Program-made: the position numbers and the translations under genes
DNA from: Chitinophaga pendula
Lineage (GTDB): Bacteria > Bacteroidota > Bacteroidia > Chitinophagales > Chitinophagaceae
Length of the DNA stretch: 64,000 nucleotides
NCBI RefSeq assembly: GCF_020386615.1
Contig: NZ_CP077769.1
Span: 6,373,501-6,437,500, forward strand
Reading direction: 5' to 3'
Shown here: piece after piece, positions 9,285 to 19,260 of the stretch
How the letters are laid out: each line of letters begins with the position of its first letter
Numbering within the stretch: position 1 is the stretch's first letter
The notes under the pieces: generated by a model
Told to the model about the DNA's origin: nothing
Databases searched by the model: none
The model's input: only the letters and a program-made list of their open reading frames with translations

Positions 9285-9917
9285 ATGGAACAAAACATAA
9301 ATAACAACAGCTTACTACAACTATCTGCCGGCAAGGGTCCCACGGAATGCTCCCGCGTAGTGGCACTGGTATTGGAACAACTCCTGAAAGAAGCCAGGAA
9401 AAATAATATATACGCTGACGTTATAAATAAAATACCGGGTACGATGAACGGCACATTGCTGTCCGTAACAGTAAAATTATCTGGAAATGAATTAGTGTCA
9501 TTTATACAATCATGGATCGGTACCATCCAATGGATCGGCCAAAGCCCTTATCGCAAAATGCATAAAAGGAAGAATTGGTTCATCACCATACAACGGTACG
9601 ATACATTATCACTGAAAGAATGGAATACGAAAGAGGTAAGTTTCAAAACCTGCCGTGCGGCAGGCCCCGGAGGACAACATGTAAATAAAACCGAAACCGC
9701 CGTCAGGGCAACACACATACCCTCCGGTATCAGTGTCCTCTGCATGACATCCCGCTCACAACATCAGAATAAGAAGGAAGCAGTCGAACGGTTGAAAGAG
9801 AAGGTACAGTCATGGCAATGGCAACAGGCAGCGATACAGGCAACGCAACAATGGCAACAACACCATTATACAAAGCGGGGCAATGCCGTCAGAACATTTA
9901 CACTTCCGCTCTTTTAA
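9285..9917 (+). CDS. prfH: Peptide chain release factor H
   Basis: The 210-aa protein is a class I release-factor homologue that keeps the peptidyl-tRNA hydrolysis domain with GGQ at residues 129-131 inside AAGPGGQHVNKTETAVR. It lacks the large N-terminal and codon-recognition domains of RF1/RF2. Length and the linkage to rtcB identify PrfH rather than ArfB (about 140 aa). PrfH is understood to release peptide from ribosomes whose 16S rRNA is cleaved at the decoding centre, so that RtcB can reseal the rRNA. The gene begins 4 nt after the rtcB stop, so the two are one transcription unit, and it ends just before a strong hairpin. Confidence 0.95.
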   Translation: MEQNINNNSLLQLSAGKGPTECSRVVALVLEQLLKEARKNNIYADVINKIPGTMNGTLLSVTVKLSGNELVSFIQSWIGTIQWIGQSPYRKMHKRKNWFITIQRYDTLSLKEWNTKEVSFKTCRAAGPGGQHVNKTETAVRATHIPSGISVLCMTSRSQHQNKKEAVERLKEKVQSWQWQQAAIQATQQWQQHHYTKRGNAVRTFTLPLF

Positions 9918-9920
9918 TGC

Positions 9921-9954
9921 ATACCGGGAGTATGAGTAGACATACTCCCGGTAT
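9921..9954. terminator. Bidirectional hairpin terminator after prfH
   Basis: A perfect 14-bp stem (9921-9934 with 9941-9954, 6-nt loop) ends the RtcB-PrfH cassette and the convergent helicase gene. It begins 4 bases after the prfH stop and is followed by TATATTTAA. Confidence 0.8.
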
Positions 9955-9959
9955 TATAT

Positions 9960-12900
9960 TTAAGCAGTTATTTTAAGCCATTCTCCATCCTCGATAACGA
10001 CCTGCTGATCTACCGCCTTTTGCAGATGCTCCAGTATAGTCAGTTTCATCTCTTCCGTAACACGGGTAAAGCCAAATAACTTCGCAATCAGCGGCACCGC
10101 ATCTTCAGCAGTGATAGCAATAGCGGCAGTGACGACTTGCAAAATAGCAAGCTGTAATTCCTCCGGTGCAATGTATACCAATTTGCGAGAGGAGGCTGGC
10201 AACTCACTCCTATTACGCAGCAATGGCGTCTGCATATCTTTATGCCAGAGGAAGTCCCCTTTTACCTTAATAATCCCTTTATCTGCAGCAAAATCCATCG
10301 TTGTTTTAAGACTTTCCTTCACCCGGCTACTGATCCGTTGTAATCCCGCCGCCTCGCCAAACCGGCGCGTCACTTCTTCTATGTGAACAGGACTCTCCAC
10401 ATTTACAATGTCCTCCATCCAACCACTCAGCCTGCCAATAGGATGATCATGAAAATCAACAGCCGCAATCTCCTGAGGCACTGTCGCCTGCTCGTACATC
10501 ACAACAGTCGCTTCCGGCAATACTTCCTTCTCCTCCCGTTCTAGTATAGCCACTGGCTCGTTAGCAGCAGCTACTGTATGAACACTAGCCTTGGCGTCCT
10601 CTATAGCATTGATCAATCTTTCCAGCTCCCGCTGAGGATGACGCAACCAATCTGTACTCCATACCCGGTACAGCTTCCATCCCATCCCTTCTAATACCTG
10701 CTGACGCAAACGATCCCTGTCACGCACAGACCGCGCTGCCTGGTAAGAAGCACCATCACAGGTAATACCAAGCAGGTATCTCCCCGGCGTAGCCGGATCT
10801 GCAATAGCAAGATCAATATAAACACCTGCTGTACCCACCTGCGTATGAACGGTATATCCCCGCTCTCGCAACAAGGCAGCGATATGATCTTCAAAAGGAT
10901 GTACCAATGGCTCGACGGTACTATCCGCAGCCATCGTACTACCATGTGCCGCGTAATACAGGAAATGTTTCAACGCTTTTACCCCCCTGCTCTGCGTACG
11001 CCCCAGATCTATATTTTCCGGTCTCAAATTGGTAAACACCTCACAGCGCAATTTAGCCCGGGTGATCAACACGTTCAGCCGCCTTTCACCGCCTTCATTA
11101 TTCAAGGGCCCAAACGACATACTAACAGTTCCTTCCGCCGTCTTTCCATAACCCACACTGATAAATATGACCGCTCGCTCATCACCTTGTACATTCTCAA
11201 GATTCTTAACAAAAAACGGTTCTTCTGGATGCTGCCGGAAAAATACTTCCTGATCCGGAGAAGCCTTCCGTAATGTCTCCAGCTCTTCCTGTATCGCCTG
11301 CATCTGCGTCGTACTAAACGCTACTACCCCCAAACTGAGATGAGGATATATTCGCGCATGCTCCATCACCTTCGCAGCTATACTGGCTGCTTCTTGCCGG
11401 TTCGTTCGCGTCTGCCCTTTGTCATATACCGTATCAGGCAGATAATGCCATACCAGCCCCATACGGTCCTCTCCCCCAGGACTCGGGAAGATCACCAGCT
11501 TGTTATCGTAGAATTCCTGGTTGGATAAATTGATCAGCGATTCATGACGGCTGCGATAATGCCACCTCAACATACGCTGCGGCGCACCTTGCGCTTCACA
11601 CATCCCCAATATACTCTGCATATCGGCCGTTACATTCTCCTCATCCTCCAGGTCTGCCGTAAGAGAATCAAAGAAACTGGTCGGGGGTAATTGTTTACTG
11701 TCTCCTACCACCACCAACTGCTTCCCCCTCAAAATGGCACCTAGTGCATCTACCGGCTTCACCTGACTCGCCTCATCGAAAATGACCAAATCAAATTCCA
11801 ATGCTCCCGGTGGTAAATAGTTGGCAATAGACAAAGGGCTCATCATAAATACCGGCTTGATCGCCTGAATGGCCAGCCCCGCCTCCTGCATCAGTTTGCG
11901 GATAGGCATATGCCTCGCCTTTTTATTAAACTCCGTCCGGAGCACATTCACCTGCCCACCGGCTTCCAGCCGCGGAATAGCTTCCCAATGCGTAAGAGCC
12001 GCCCTCGCCCTGTTATATCGCTGATGAATAATATCTAGCTTACGGAATTGACGAATGGCCTCCTCATGACTGCTACGTTCAAAACTTCGTATAGCAGGTG
12101 CCGATAGGATCGCCTGCTCCAGGAGATAGTTATACCAGCTTTGTTCCAATGCCGCCTTTAGTTGGGTCCCCGCAGCAGGCCAGTGTGCCGCTTCCTGTAT
12201 CAGGCAGTCCAGCTGCAAAGCAGTAGCTTTCTCCTTCAGATTGTTCCACGCGATCACCTGGTGCAGCTCCGGCAACCGCTGTTTCCACACAGACAATATT
12301 AGCAGCTGCTCCTCATAGGGACGTTGCAAAAGCAATGGACCGTCAGTAAAATGTACCTTTTCGTCCAGGTCGATCAGACCAAGCAATTCACGCAACTGCT
12401 GCGCCTGTTGTTGCAAGGCTTGCTCCAGCTCCTGGTGATGAGTAGCCGCACTGATGGCTGGTTCCTGCCGCTGCAGATAAGCAGGTAATATCGCCAGGCA
12501 ATCGCCTTGCTGCACAGCCCGATGTACTTGCTGCAAATAAACATGTATCGCTTCCAGCTGCGCCCAGTCAGATGTTTGCTGCTTCCAGCGAACACCAAAT
12601 AATGCTTTGGCCAACGTATCGTAGACCTGCAAAGAGGCCGTCAGCTGCTGGGCCTGTAGTATAGCATCTACGAGCGATAACTGCGTCGCCGTATCAGCAG
12701 GCAGATCGTGCTTACACAGGGCTGCCAACTGTTGTTTGCTACGGCGATAAGTCCCCATCACAAACTTATACCACTTGTCTCCATAAGCGAGCAACTGCGA
12801 CCGGATATCAAGTACCGGCTGCTGCCAGGCAATAGGTAGCAATACCTGCTCATACGCCTTACGGATAGCATCCAATTGCCTGCCTACCTGCAATAAATCC

Positions 12901-14591
12901 TGTATATCAGCAGCCTGCAATAGCCAGGCATCATGCTGGACATGGATATCAGACAGATCCGGCTTTTGCGATGCCAGCCGCATCGTAACAGATAGCAATA
13001 CCGTCTCTGTCCTATTCAACGGGGCAGGTGTAGCTACATGTGCCGCTACCGTGGCTGACAATGCCTGTAAAGCTTGTACCGCGTCGTTAGCTCGCTGCAA
13101 AGAGTTAGCTACAACCGTTTGTTGCTGCGGTACCAGCACCTGCAACCGGGAACCCCAGAAGGCATTGTCCGCAGGCTGACCAGATGCCGCTATCCAGGCC
13201 TGTATACGTTCCGCCAGGGCAGATGCCTGTTGCATCTGCTCAGCACCCCACATAGACATACCGGGAGGCACCAGATGGGGCAGCTCCACCGGGTACTCCG
13301 CCGCGATCTGCAGCAGACGTCCCGTAACCTCCTGAGCATTCCACCCACTCTTCCCTATTTCTGTATGTATCGCCGCACAATATCCGTTCAGCTCATCCTG
13401 ATACTCCGCCAGCATCGATACTTCCTGTTGCAGTTTCTGAATAGCTGGCTTACCCAGATCAAGCACTCTTTTCAATGCCTGATGAAGCTCCTTTTTATTG
13501 GCTTTGTGGCTATGCAATTCCAGACAGGCCTCTCCCAATGCAATATTGTCCAACCTCCGCTTTACCACCTCCAACGCCGCCATCTTTTCGGCAACGAACA
13601 ACACCTTCTTCCCTTCCCCGATCGCATTCGCAATAATATTGGTGATCGTCTGGGACTTACCCGTACCCGGAGGACCTTGTATCACCAGGTTACGGCCTTC
13701 CTGGATAGCCAGCATCGCCAACAACTGTGAACTATCAGCATCTACCACCTGGTGTAAGGTCGCGGCCCTCGGTTCCGCATCAATAAAAGCATCCTCGGGC
13801 ACAGATGGCTGCGCATCCCGGAAACCATCCGTATAAAGATCCTGTAAAATAGGATGCGCAATCGGTTTACTATCTGCCGGCCATTGCGTACTATCCAGAT
13901 CATGATATAACATGAATTTCCCGAAAGAGAAAAAGCCGAGTTCAATAGCATCCGCAACGACCTCCCAGCCCGACATCCCTTTGATCACTTTTTCCACCGC
14001 CAGGATGTAAGCAGCAATATCTGTTTCCTCTTCATCCGGGATATCAGGCAGGAATAGGTTAAAATCTGCTTTCAGCTTCGCTTGCAGGGACAAGTTCATC
14101 TCTACCTCTGCCCCGGTATATCGCAGACGGAATCGTTCCCGGGCACTGGAACGCTCCAGAGATACCGGAACCAATATCAGCGGAGCCTGCCTCACCTCCG
14201 TACCATTCGCCGCCTCATACCACCGCAACATGCCAAGGGTCAGGTACAACGTATTGACCCCTTGCTCTTCCACACTGGTACGCGCCGCATAATAAGTGTT
14301 CAGCAACCGGAGCTGTAACGCCGCAGCTAACTCCGTTGTCTGCAATTTTGCATCCGGCGCATTATCAATCGTTTCGGAAAGCACATCAGCAGGCATTTTC
14401 TCCGGCCGCGGACTAAACGTCATCGCCTTGCCCTGGGCAACGAGTATATCATACGTCGCCACCGATTGCTCCTGTACGATTCGAATACCGCGTCCTGCGG
14501 GTAATCTGTAGTTTAATAAGGGATTGCGCATTCCGAGGTCCAATAGTTCCCTCCGGGATGCTTCCAGCTTTTGAAGGATGGTCTCCTGCAT
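9960..14591 (-). CDS. DUF4011-helicase-Vsr-like nuclease protein (Hhe-type defence candidate)
   Basis: A 1543-aa multidomain protein. An N-terminal DUF4011-type region (about 1-270, with RRELLDLGMRNPLLNYR) leads into an SF1/Upf1-like helicase. Walker A is GPPGTGKS (306-313), Walker B contains Asp939-Glu940 (FDLVIFDEASQ), and VGDSKQLPPTSFF and LRWHYRSRHESL follow. Around 1220-1335 is a Vsr/DUF559-like endonuclease fold (HPFEDHIAALL, DLAIADP, then RDRDRLRQQVLEGMGW). A DUF3320-like winged segment follows near 1375-1447. DUF4011-helicase-Vsr proteins are among computationally predicted and tested phage-defence genes (named Hhe). It is a single gene, consistent with a stand-alone system. The activity is presumably ATP-driven translocation coupled to nucleic-acid cutting; the target is unknown. 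Confidence 0.88.
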   Translation of the reverse strand: MQETILQKLEASRRELLDLGMRNPLLNYRLPAGRGIRIVQEQSVATYDILVAQGKAMTFSPRPEKMPADVLSETIDNAPDAKLQTTELAAALQLRLLNTYYAARTSVEEQGVNTLYLTLGMLRWYEAANGTEVRQAPLILVPVSLERSSARERFRLRYTGAEVEMNLSLQAKLKADFNLFLPDIPDEEETDIAAYILAVEKVIKGMSGWEVVADAIELGFFSFGKFMLYHDLDSTQWPADSKPIAHPILQDLYTDGFRDAQPSVPEDAFIDAEPRAATLHQVVDADSSQLLAMLAIQEGRNLVIQGPPGTGKSQTITNIIANAIGEGKKVLFVAEKMAALEVVKRRLDNIALGEACLELHSHKANKKELHQALKRVLDLGKPAIQKLQQEVSMLAEYQDELNGYCAAIHTEIGKSGWNAQEVTGRLLQIAAEYPVELPHLVPPGMSMWGAEQMQQASALAERIQAWIAASGQPADNAFWGSRLQVLVPQQQTVVANSLQRANDAVQALQALSATVAAHVATPAPLNRTETVLLSVTMRLASQKPDLSDIHVQHDAWLLQAADIQDLLQVGRQLDAIRKAYEQVLLPIAWQQPVLDIRSQLLAYGDKWYKFVMGTYRRSKQQLAALCKHDLPADTATQLSLVDAILQAQQLTASLQVYDTLAKALFGVRWKQQTSDWAQLEAIHVYLQQVHRAVQQGDCLAILPAYLQRQEPAISAATHHQELEQALQQQAQQLRELLGLIDLDEKVHFTDGPLLLQRPYEEQLLILSVWKQRLPELHQVIAWNNLKEKATALQLDCLIQEAAHWPAAGTQLKAALEQSWYNYLLEQAILSAPAIRSFERSSHEEAIRQFRKLDIIHQRYNRARAALTHWEAIPRLEAGGQVNVLRTEFNKKARHMPIRKLMQEAGLAIQAIKPVFMMSPLSIANYLPPGALEFDLVIFDEASQVKPVDALGAILRGKQLVVVGDSKQLPPTSFFDSLTADLEDEENVTADMQSILGMCEAQGAPQRMLRWHYRSRHESLINLSNQEFYDNKLVIFPSPGGEDRMGLVWHYLPDTVYDKGQTRTNRQEAASIAAKVMEHARIYPHLSLGVVAFSTTQMQAIQEELETLRKASPDQEVFFRQHPEEPFFVKNLENVQGDERAVIFISVGYGKTAEGTVSMSFGPLNNEGGERRLNVLITRAKLRCEVFTNLRPENIDLGRTQSRGVKALKHFLYYAAHGSTMAADSTVEPLVHPFEDHIAALLRERGYTVHTQVGTAGVYIDLAIADPATPGRYLLGITCDGASYQAARSVRDRDRLRQQVLEGMGWKLYRVWSTDWLRHPQRELERLINAIEDAKASVHTVAAANEPVAILEREEKEVLPEATVVMYEQATVPQEIAAVDFHDHPIGRLSGWMEDIVNVESPVHIEEVTRRFGEAAGLQRISSRVKESLKTTMDFAADKGIIKVKGDFLWHKDMQTPLLRNRSELPASSRKLVYIAPEELQLAILQVVTAAIAITAEDAVPLIAKLFGFTRVTEEMKLTILEHLQKAVDQQVVIEDGEWLKITA

Positions 14592-14764
14592 GCTCGTATA
14601 TGGTAGTTTATCGCATATAATAACGGGATACCCCCGCTATGAAGTGCACTAAATTAATCTTTTTGTATGGACGTAAGAAAGAAAGGCACACCTTGTGATG
14701 ATAACTGGTAGTGACTTAACTGACTACAAATTATTTTAACTTTAGACAGGCAATACTTTCTCAC

Positions 14765-16243
14765 TTGAATTCGATCGTACAACTATTATCCGGATCAACA
14801 TGGCATCCCTATGTAAAAATAGCGGGCTATGTACTGCTTGCACTTACCTTCATAGGCGTAGTAGGCACTATTTTACTGGAAAGCCGCAATCCGGTTAAAG
14901 CCTCCGCCTATATATTATTGCTGATCTTTGTACCCGTACTGGGACTGATCGTATACTACTACCTGGGCCGCGATCTGCGCAAACGCCGCCGTTTTACCTT
15001 AAAAGGAAGTAAAGATGAAACACTGATCTACCGCTTCTGGGAAACACAACGGCCCGAAATGGAACGCATGCAGCTGGAACTACGACAACAGGTAGCCAGT
15101 AAACAGGAAGTATCCACAATGCTCCTTAACACCAGGCAATCAGTTCTTACCAAACACAACCGCGTACACCTCCTGTTAAATGGAGAAGAGAAATTCCCCG
15201 CCCTATTCAAAGCACTGAAACATGCCAAACATCACATTCACATAGAATACTACATTTTCGTAGCGGATGATATCGGCAACGCCGTAACAGAAATACTCAT
15301 CGAAAAACTCAAAGAAGGCGTAGAAGTAAGACTAATATATGATGACCTGGGCAGCAATCATATCGGCGATATACCTGCCCGCCTTAAAGCACATGGCGCA
15401 GAAGTATACCCCTTCTCCCCTGTCCGCATATACTTTTACCTGAACGCTAACTATCGCAATCACCGTAAGATCATCGTCATCGACGGACGTGTAGGCTTTA
15501 CCGGTGGTATCAATGTTGACGAACGCTACGTCAACAACGGAAAACATAGTACCTTCTGGAGAGATACCCACCTGATGATTGAAGGCGACGCAGTAAACAA
15601 CCTCCAACTACAGTTCTTGCTGAGTTACCGCTATTGCAGCAAACAAACATTCTCTTTTGCCATTCCTTACTTTCAGCGTTCTACCATACGGGAAACTTGC
15701 TTCTCAGACATCGTAGCCAGCGGCCCCGATTCAGAATGGCCCATGGCAATGCAATGCATCCTCATGGCTATCAATGTAGCCAAACGTCGCATCAGGATCT
15801 GTAATCCCTATTTTATCCCCAATGAACAAATATTGACTGCTTTGCAGATAGCAGCCCTGGCGGGTAAAGATGTGGAGCTGCTATTACCCGAAAAAGGAGA
15901 TTCATTCGTAGTACAGCACGCAGCTATGTCATTCATCAAATCCCTGTTGGAAGCAGGTATTCATGTATACTTGTATAAGAAAGGTTTCATGCACGCAAAA
16001 ACCATCCTGATAGACGACAATGTAGCCATGGTAGGCACCGTAAACCTCGACAACCGTAGCTTCTATCTTAACTGTGAAATAGCTGCTATTATTTACGATC
16101 AAACATTCGCCAACAAACTGAATAAAAGTTTTGAAGACGACCTGTGCGACGCCGTCAAAGTAGATAGAAAGTCCTGGCGCAACCGGCCATTATTCCAAAA
16201 GTTCACCGACGCCGTGTGCCGCTTACTGACACCTTTATTATAA
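14765..16243 (+). CDS. cls: Cardiolipin synthase
   Basis: Phospholipase D-superfamily enzyme that condenses two phosphatidylglycerol molecules (or PG with another phospholipid) into cardiolipin at the inner membrane. The 492-aa product has two N-terminal membrane segments (about 18-38 and 45-68) and two HKD motifs: His233/Lys235/Asp240 (NHRKIIVIDG) and His410/Lys412/Asp417 (HAKTILIDD), each followed by the usual GGIN or GTVNLDNRS. The start is a TTG at 14765; there is no in-frame ATG until about residue 85, which would remove both membrane segments, and an in-frame stop lies at 14717. The acidic protein gene on the other strand ends 3 nt beyond its stop. Confidence 0.95.
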   Translation: MNSIVQLLSGSTWHPYVKIAGYVLLALTFIGVVGTILLESRNPVKASAYILLLIFVPVLGLIVYYYLGRDLRKRRRFTLKGSKDETLIYRFWETQRPEMERMQLELRQQVASKQEVSTMLLNTRQSVLTKHNRVHLLLNGEEKFPALFKALKHAKHHIHIEYYIFVADDIGNAVTEILIEKLKEGVEVRLIYDDLGSNHIGDIPARLKAHGAEVYPFSPVRIYFYLNANYRNHRKIIVIDGRVGFTGGINVDERYVNNGKHSTFWRDTHLMIEGDAVNNLQLQFLLSYRYCSKQTFSFAIPYFQRSTIRETCFSDIVASGPDSEWPMAMQCILMAINVAKRRIRICNPYFIPNEQILTALQIAALAGKDVELLLPEKGDSFVVQHAAMSFIKSLLEAGIHVYLYKKGFMHAKTILIDDNVAMVGTVNLDNRSFYLNCEIAAIIYDQTFANKLNKSFEDDLCDAVKVDRKSWRNRPLFQKFTDAVCRLLTPLL

Positions 16244-16245
16244 GA

Positions 16246-16617
16246 TCAATCCTCATGTCGATCACCACCCAGACTGTAGAAATTATTCTCCTCGTCTTCT
16301 CCTCCCGTCTCTTCATCCGCATCATCCAACTCTGCACCGGGTACATCCAACCCTTCATCCATATCTTCTCGCGCAGTACGTTGGCGCTCGCGTAATATTT
16401 CATCATTCAGCTGGGTAGAACGGGTAGCATCTTCTACATCCATATCCACCTCCTCATTACGACTGGTGATATCTTCTCCTTTAGGATAACTGGGGTACCC
16501 GGGAAACAACTCATCATGCCGCTGCTCCTGCTCCGCTGCTGTCGGTGGTTGCGGCTTATCTTGCCTTTGCCCGCCAGGTACCTGCGACTCCTCGTTTTTC
16601 GGCTGTTTATCTTTCAT
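16246..16617 (-). CDS. Small acidic hydrophilic protein of unknown function
   Basis: A 123-aa, strongly acidic, low-complexity protein rich in Glu, Asp, Gln and Pro (MKDKQPKNEESQVPGG at the start; DADEETGGEDEENN near the end). It has no hydrophobic segment and is probably disordered. The ATG at 16617 is preferred to one 27 bases upstream because the upstream residues are hydrophobic and unlike the rest. Such proteins are frequent in Chitinophaga-like genomes and resemble stress-related hydrophilins, but no function can be assigned. Confidence 0.6.
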   Translation of the reverse strand: MKDKQPKNEESQVPGGQRQDKPQPPTAAEQEQRHDELFPGYPSYPKGEDITSRNEEVDMDVEDATRSTQLNDEILRERQRTAREDMDEGLDVPGAELDDADEETGGEDEENNFYSLGGDRHED

Positions 16618-16662
16618 AACACTACATTTTAGTAAGTATCGCAAAAAGATAGTGCCAGTATC

Positions 16663-17805
16663 TTATTGACGGGACGTCATTTTAAGACAAACCGGCATAG
16701 CGATCTTTATTTCTTGCCCCGTAGCAGCCAGTTTACCCGTATTGACATCTCTTTTGAATACCACCACATTATCAGAATCCTGGTTCGCCGTCAGCAGAAA
16801 CTGACCAGAAGGGTCTATCATAAAATTGCGGGGCGTCTTACCACCACTGCTGTGCCGGTCCACATAAGTAAGTTTACCACTATTCATAGCGATGCGGTAA
16901 ATGACAATATCATTGAGTGTACCACGGTTAGAAGCATAGAGAAATTTACCGTCCGGAGAAATATGTATGTCCGCGCCGGAGATCGTGCCGTTAAAGCCGG
17001 CAGGAAGGGTCGTAATGGTTTGAAAACGATCCAGTGCTCCGCTCTGTGGCTGATAGTTAAATGCACTGATCTTCCCATCTAATTCATGAATTACGTATGC
17101 CCACTTCCCGTTATTATGGAATACCAGGTGCCGAGGTCCTGAACCTCCCGGAAAAACCACATAAGCAGGAGATGCAGGCTGTAAAGGTTGTGTTGCCGCC
17201 GGATCAAATTTGTAAATATTTACTTTGTCCGTACCCAGGTCCGGTACATAGAGATAATGTTGCTCAGGAGAAAATTCTACACAGTGTACATGCGGCGTTT
17301 CCTGCCTGCTCTTGTTGATGCTGGAGCCGGTATGTTGTATGGTTTGTACCGGCGCTGCAATATTACCGTCTACCTGTATAGGCAGCGCCGATAAACTACC
17401 ACTCGCATAGTTACCCACCACAACAAACTTACCTTGCCTGTCGGTATTAATATAACAAGGACCATCACCACCCGCAGGCTGCTTACCCGTAAATGTCAAC
17501 AGGCCGGCACTACGGTCCAGAGTGAATGCACTCACACTGCCCTTACGACTCGCACCTACCTCATTCACGGAATACACCTGCTTACCATTAGGCGATACCA
17601 CCAGATAGGAAGGATTGTCAACTTGCTTCGCTACACCCACAGGTTGTAACTGTCCATTCTTGCTGTCAAATTCATAGAGATATATCCCCTCGCTGCTGGT
17701 TTTGGTATATGTGCCGATCAGTAGCAGCTGCTTATCTGCAGTTCCTTGTGCCATAGCTATAAATGGTATTATTATCGGGTAAAAGAATAATAAAAACTTA
17801 TGCAT
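16663..17805 (-). CDS. Secreted lactonase-family beta-propeller protein (6-phosphogluconolactonase-like)
   Basis: A 380-aa seven-bladed propeller of the YbhE/Pgl lactonase family. An N-terminal signal peptide (MHKFLLFFYPIIIPFIAMAQ) predicts export, unlike cytosolic YbhE. Family features are LLIGTYTKTSSEGIYLYEFD at the first blade, repeated NPSYLVVSPNGKQVY and PRHLVFHNNGKWAYV strands, and a C-terminal GKTPRNFMIDPSGQFLLTANQDSDNVVVF. Export makes a role in the cytosolic pentose phosphate pathway unlikely; an extracellular or periplasmic sugar-lactone substrate is an inference. It is transcribed alone, leftward. Confidence 0.85.
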   Translation of the reverse strand: MHKFLLFFYPIIIPFIAMAQGTADKQLLLIGTYTKTSSEGIYLYEFDSKNGQLQPVGVAKQVDNPSYLVVSPNGKQVYSVNEVGASRKGSVSAFTLDRSAGLLTFTGKQPAGGDGPCYINTDRQGKFVVVGNYASGSLSALPIQVDGNIAAPVQTIQHTGSSINKSRQETPHVHCVEFSPEQHYLYVPDLGTDKVNIYKFDPAATQPLQPASPAYVVFPGGSGPRHLVFHNNGKWAYVIHELDGKISAFNYQPQSGALDRFQTITTLPAGFNGTISGADIHISPDGKFLYASNRGTLNDIVIYRIAMNSGKLTYVDRHSSGGKTPRNFMIDPSGQFLLTANQDSDNVVVFKRDVNTGKLAATGQEIKIAMPVCLKMTSRQ

Positions 17806-17886
17806 TTGTATCAGGGTTTAATCGTTACAAAATACAAAAACAGCGCCCACTTTTTCAAAGAGGCGATCATTGGAAATACAACGTTG

Positions 17887-19260
17887 TTATCTCCTTCCGT
17901 GTAAGTTGAGTTGAATAGCCGCACCCGCACTGAACAGGTTGATTTCACCAAAACCAATGGGGCGTAATGGTATTTTGGCGTAAGGCTGGAGTCCGAGTGT
18001 GGTGTGTTTGCCTAATGAATACTGATAGGTAATACCGAGGTTAAGTATGGATAAGTAATGCTGGTTTTTGTTATTCAGTTCTATCTCTTTGGGAGTAGCC
18101 CAGGCATATATGTAGCAATAGTTCTCCCTGATCATAAAATAACTGGAAAGGCCTGCCGTAGCAGTCCAGCGATGCCGGTTCTTTTCCGCAAAAGTGTAAT
18201 TTACATTGATCGGCACATCCAGTACAATACAATCCGCATCTACCTTTTTAACTACGTAATAAGGAGAACTGGGCGGGGGTAATTTTTTTAGCAGTTTATA
18301 GTCAGATGGCGTCGCACCATACGATTTCTTACTGTACACCAAACCTGTGGAAACAGACCAGCGATTGTTAAAATAATAGTTGACAGACAATCCAAAATTA
18401 GGTTTGATCTTTCCATATTTCAGAGAGGGTGCACTATTATAATCCGCTCCCAATGATAACCCTACACCAATCCCCTTCACTTGCGGCTCCTTACGGGATT
18501 TATTGCCGGCAATCACTACTGTCGTCGTTTCCTTTACAGGCATTGCCGTAGGCCGTTGCAGCGTAAGACCGGTAGCGATCTCCGGTTCTTGTGGGAACAG
18601 GGAAGCAATCGCTTGTATGGTATTCGGTATTGCGGCAGTATTGGGAACAACGGTAGTATTCGTTTGCGAATATTCCGGTATCTGCGCCCCCTCCGAAGGT
18701 GAAGCAGTAGCCTGGTGCTGACCACTCACAGCTGCTAATACAGGTGGCCGGTGTCCAGGCACAGTTGAAGCAGTGGATATTCCTTTTTTCGCCGGTGTGA
18801 TGCTGGTGGTAATAGCCTGTTGCTGACCATGATGAGCACCAGATGAAATACTAGGGTCGTCCACCTTTCCATTATTTCCATTACCAAGAATCAAATCACT
18901 ACCTGTATTACTATACGCTGACGTACGGGATATATTTTTCTGCGTTGAATGATCGTTTCTATCTTTTGTAAGGGGGAGAGAAGTAGCAGATGAAGGATGT
19001 TTATCAGATACAGACAATTGAGCAGCGACAGGCGTTGAGCTATGTTTATTTAATAGGATGCCGCCCGGCCAGATGAAAATACCACCTGCCAGCAGAAGTA
19101 CAAGCACAGGTATCCACCACCACCAAAAGGCGCCGGTTTTGTCATCATCGCCAGTAGCATCGAGTTGGGCTTTCATCTTCTCCCAGGCAATGGGATCAAA
19201 TGATTCCTGCTCTGCCTTTTCTAGCTTCTCACGGATCTTATTTTCAAAAGCATCTTTCAT
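17887..19260 (-). CDS. Sigma-factor partner: TM anchor plus C-terminal beta-barrel-like domain
   Basis: This 457-aa protein has an anti-sigma-like layout at its N-terminus: a short charged cytoplasmic segment (about 1-44), then one membrane span (about 45-66, WWWWIPVLVLLLAGGIFIW). A long Ser/Thr/Pro-rich linker runs to about 265. The last ~190 residues alternate hydrophobic and polar residues like an outer-membrane beta-barrel (GVGLSLGADYNSAPSLKYG, YYFNNRWSVSTGLVYSKKS). Its ATG overlaps the stop of the sigma gene (ATGA, 19257-19260), so the two are translationally coupled. An inner-membrane span and a barrel in one chain are hard to reconcile unless it spans the periplasm or the C-terminal domain is not inserted. 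No zinc-binding anti-sigma motif is seen. Confidence 0.7.
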   Translation of the reverse strand: MKDAFENKIREKLEKAEQESFDPIAWEKMKAQLDATGDDDKTGAFWWWWIPVLVLLLAGGIFIWPGGILLNKHSSTPVAAQLSVSDKHPSSATSLPLTKDRNDHSTQKNISRTSAYSNTGSDLILGNGNNGKVDDPSISSGAHHGQQQAITTSITPAKKGISTASTVPGHRPPVLAAVSGQHQATASPSEGAQIPEYSQTNTTVVPNTAAIPNTIQAIASLFPQEPEIATGLTLQRPTAMPVKETTTVVIAGNKSRKEPQVKGIGVGLSLGADYNSAPSLKYGKIKPNFGLSVNYYFNNRWSVSTGLVYSKKSYGATPSDYKLLKKLPPPSSPYYVVKKVDADCIVLDVPINVNYTFAEKNRHRWTATAGLSSYFMIRENYCYIYAWATPKEIELNNKNQHYLSILNLGITYQYSLGKHTTLGLQPYAKIPLRPIGFGEINLFSAGAAIQLNLHGRR

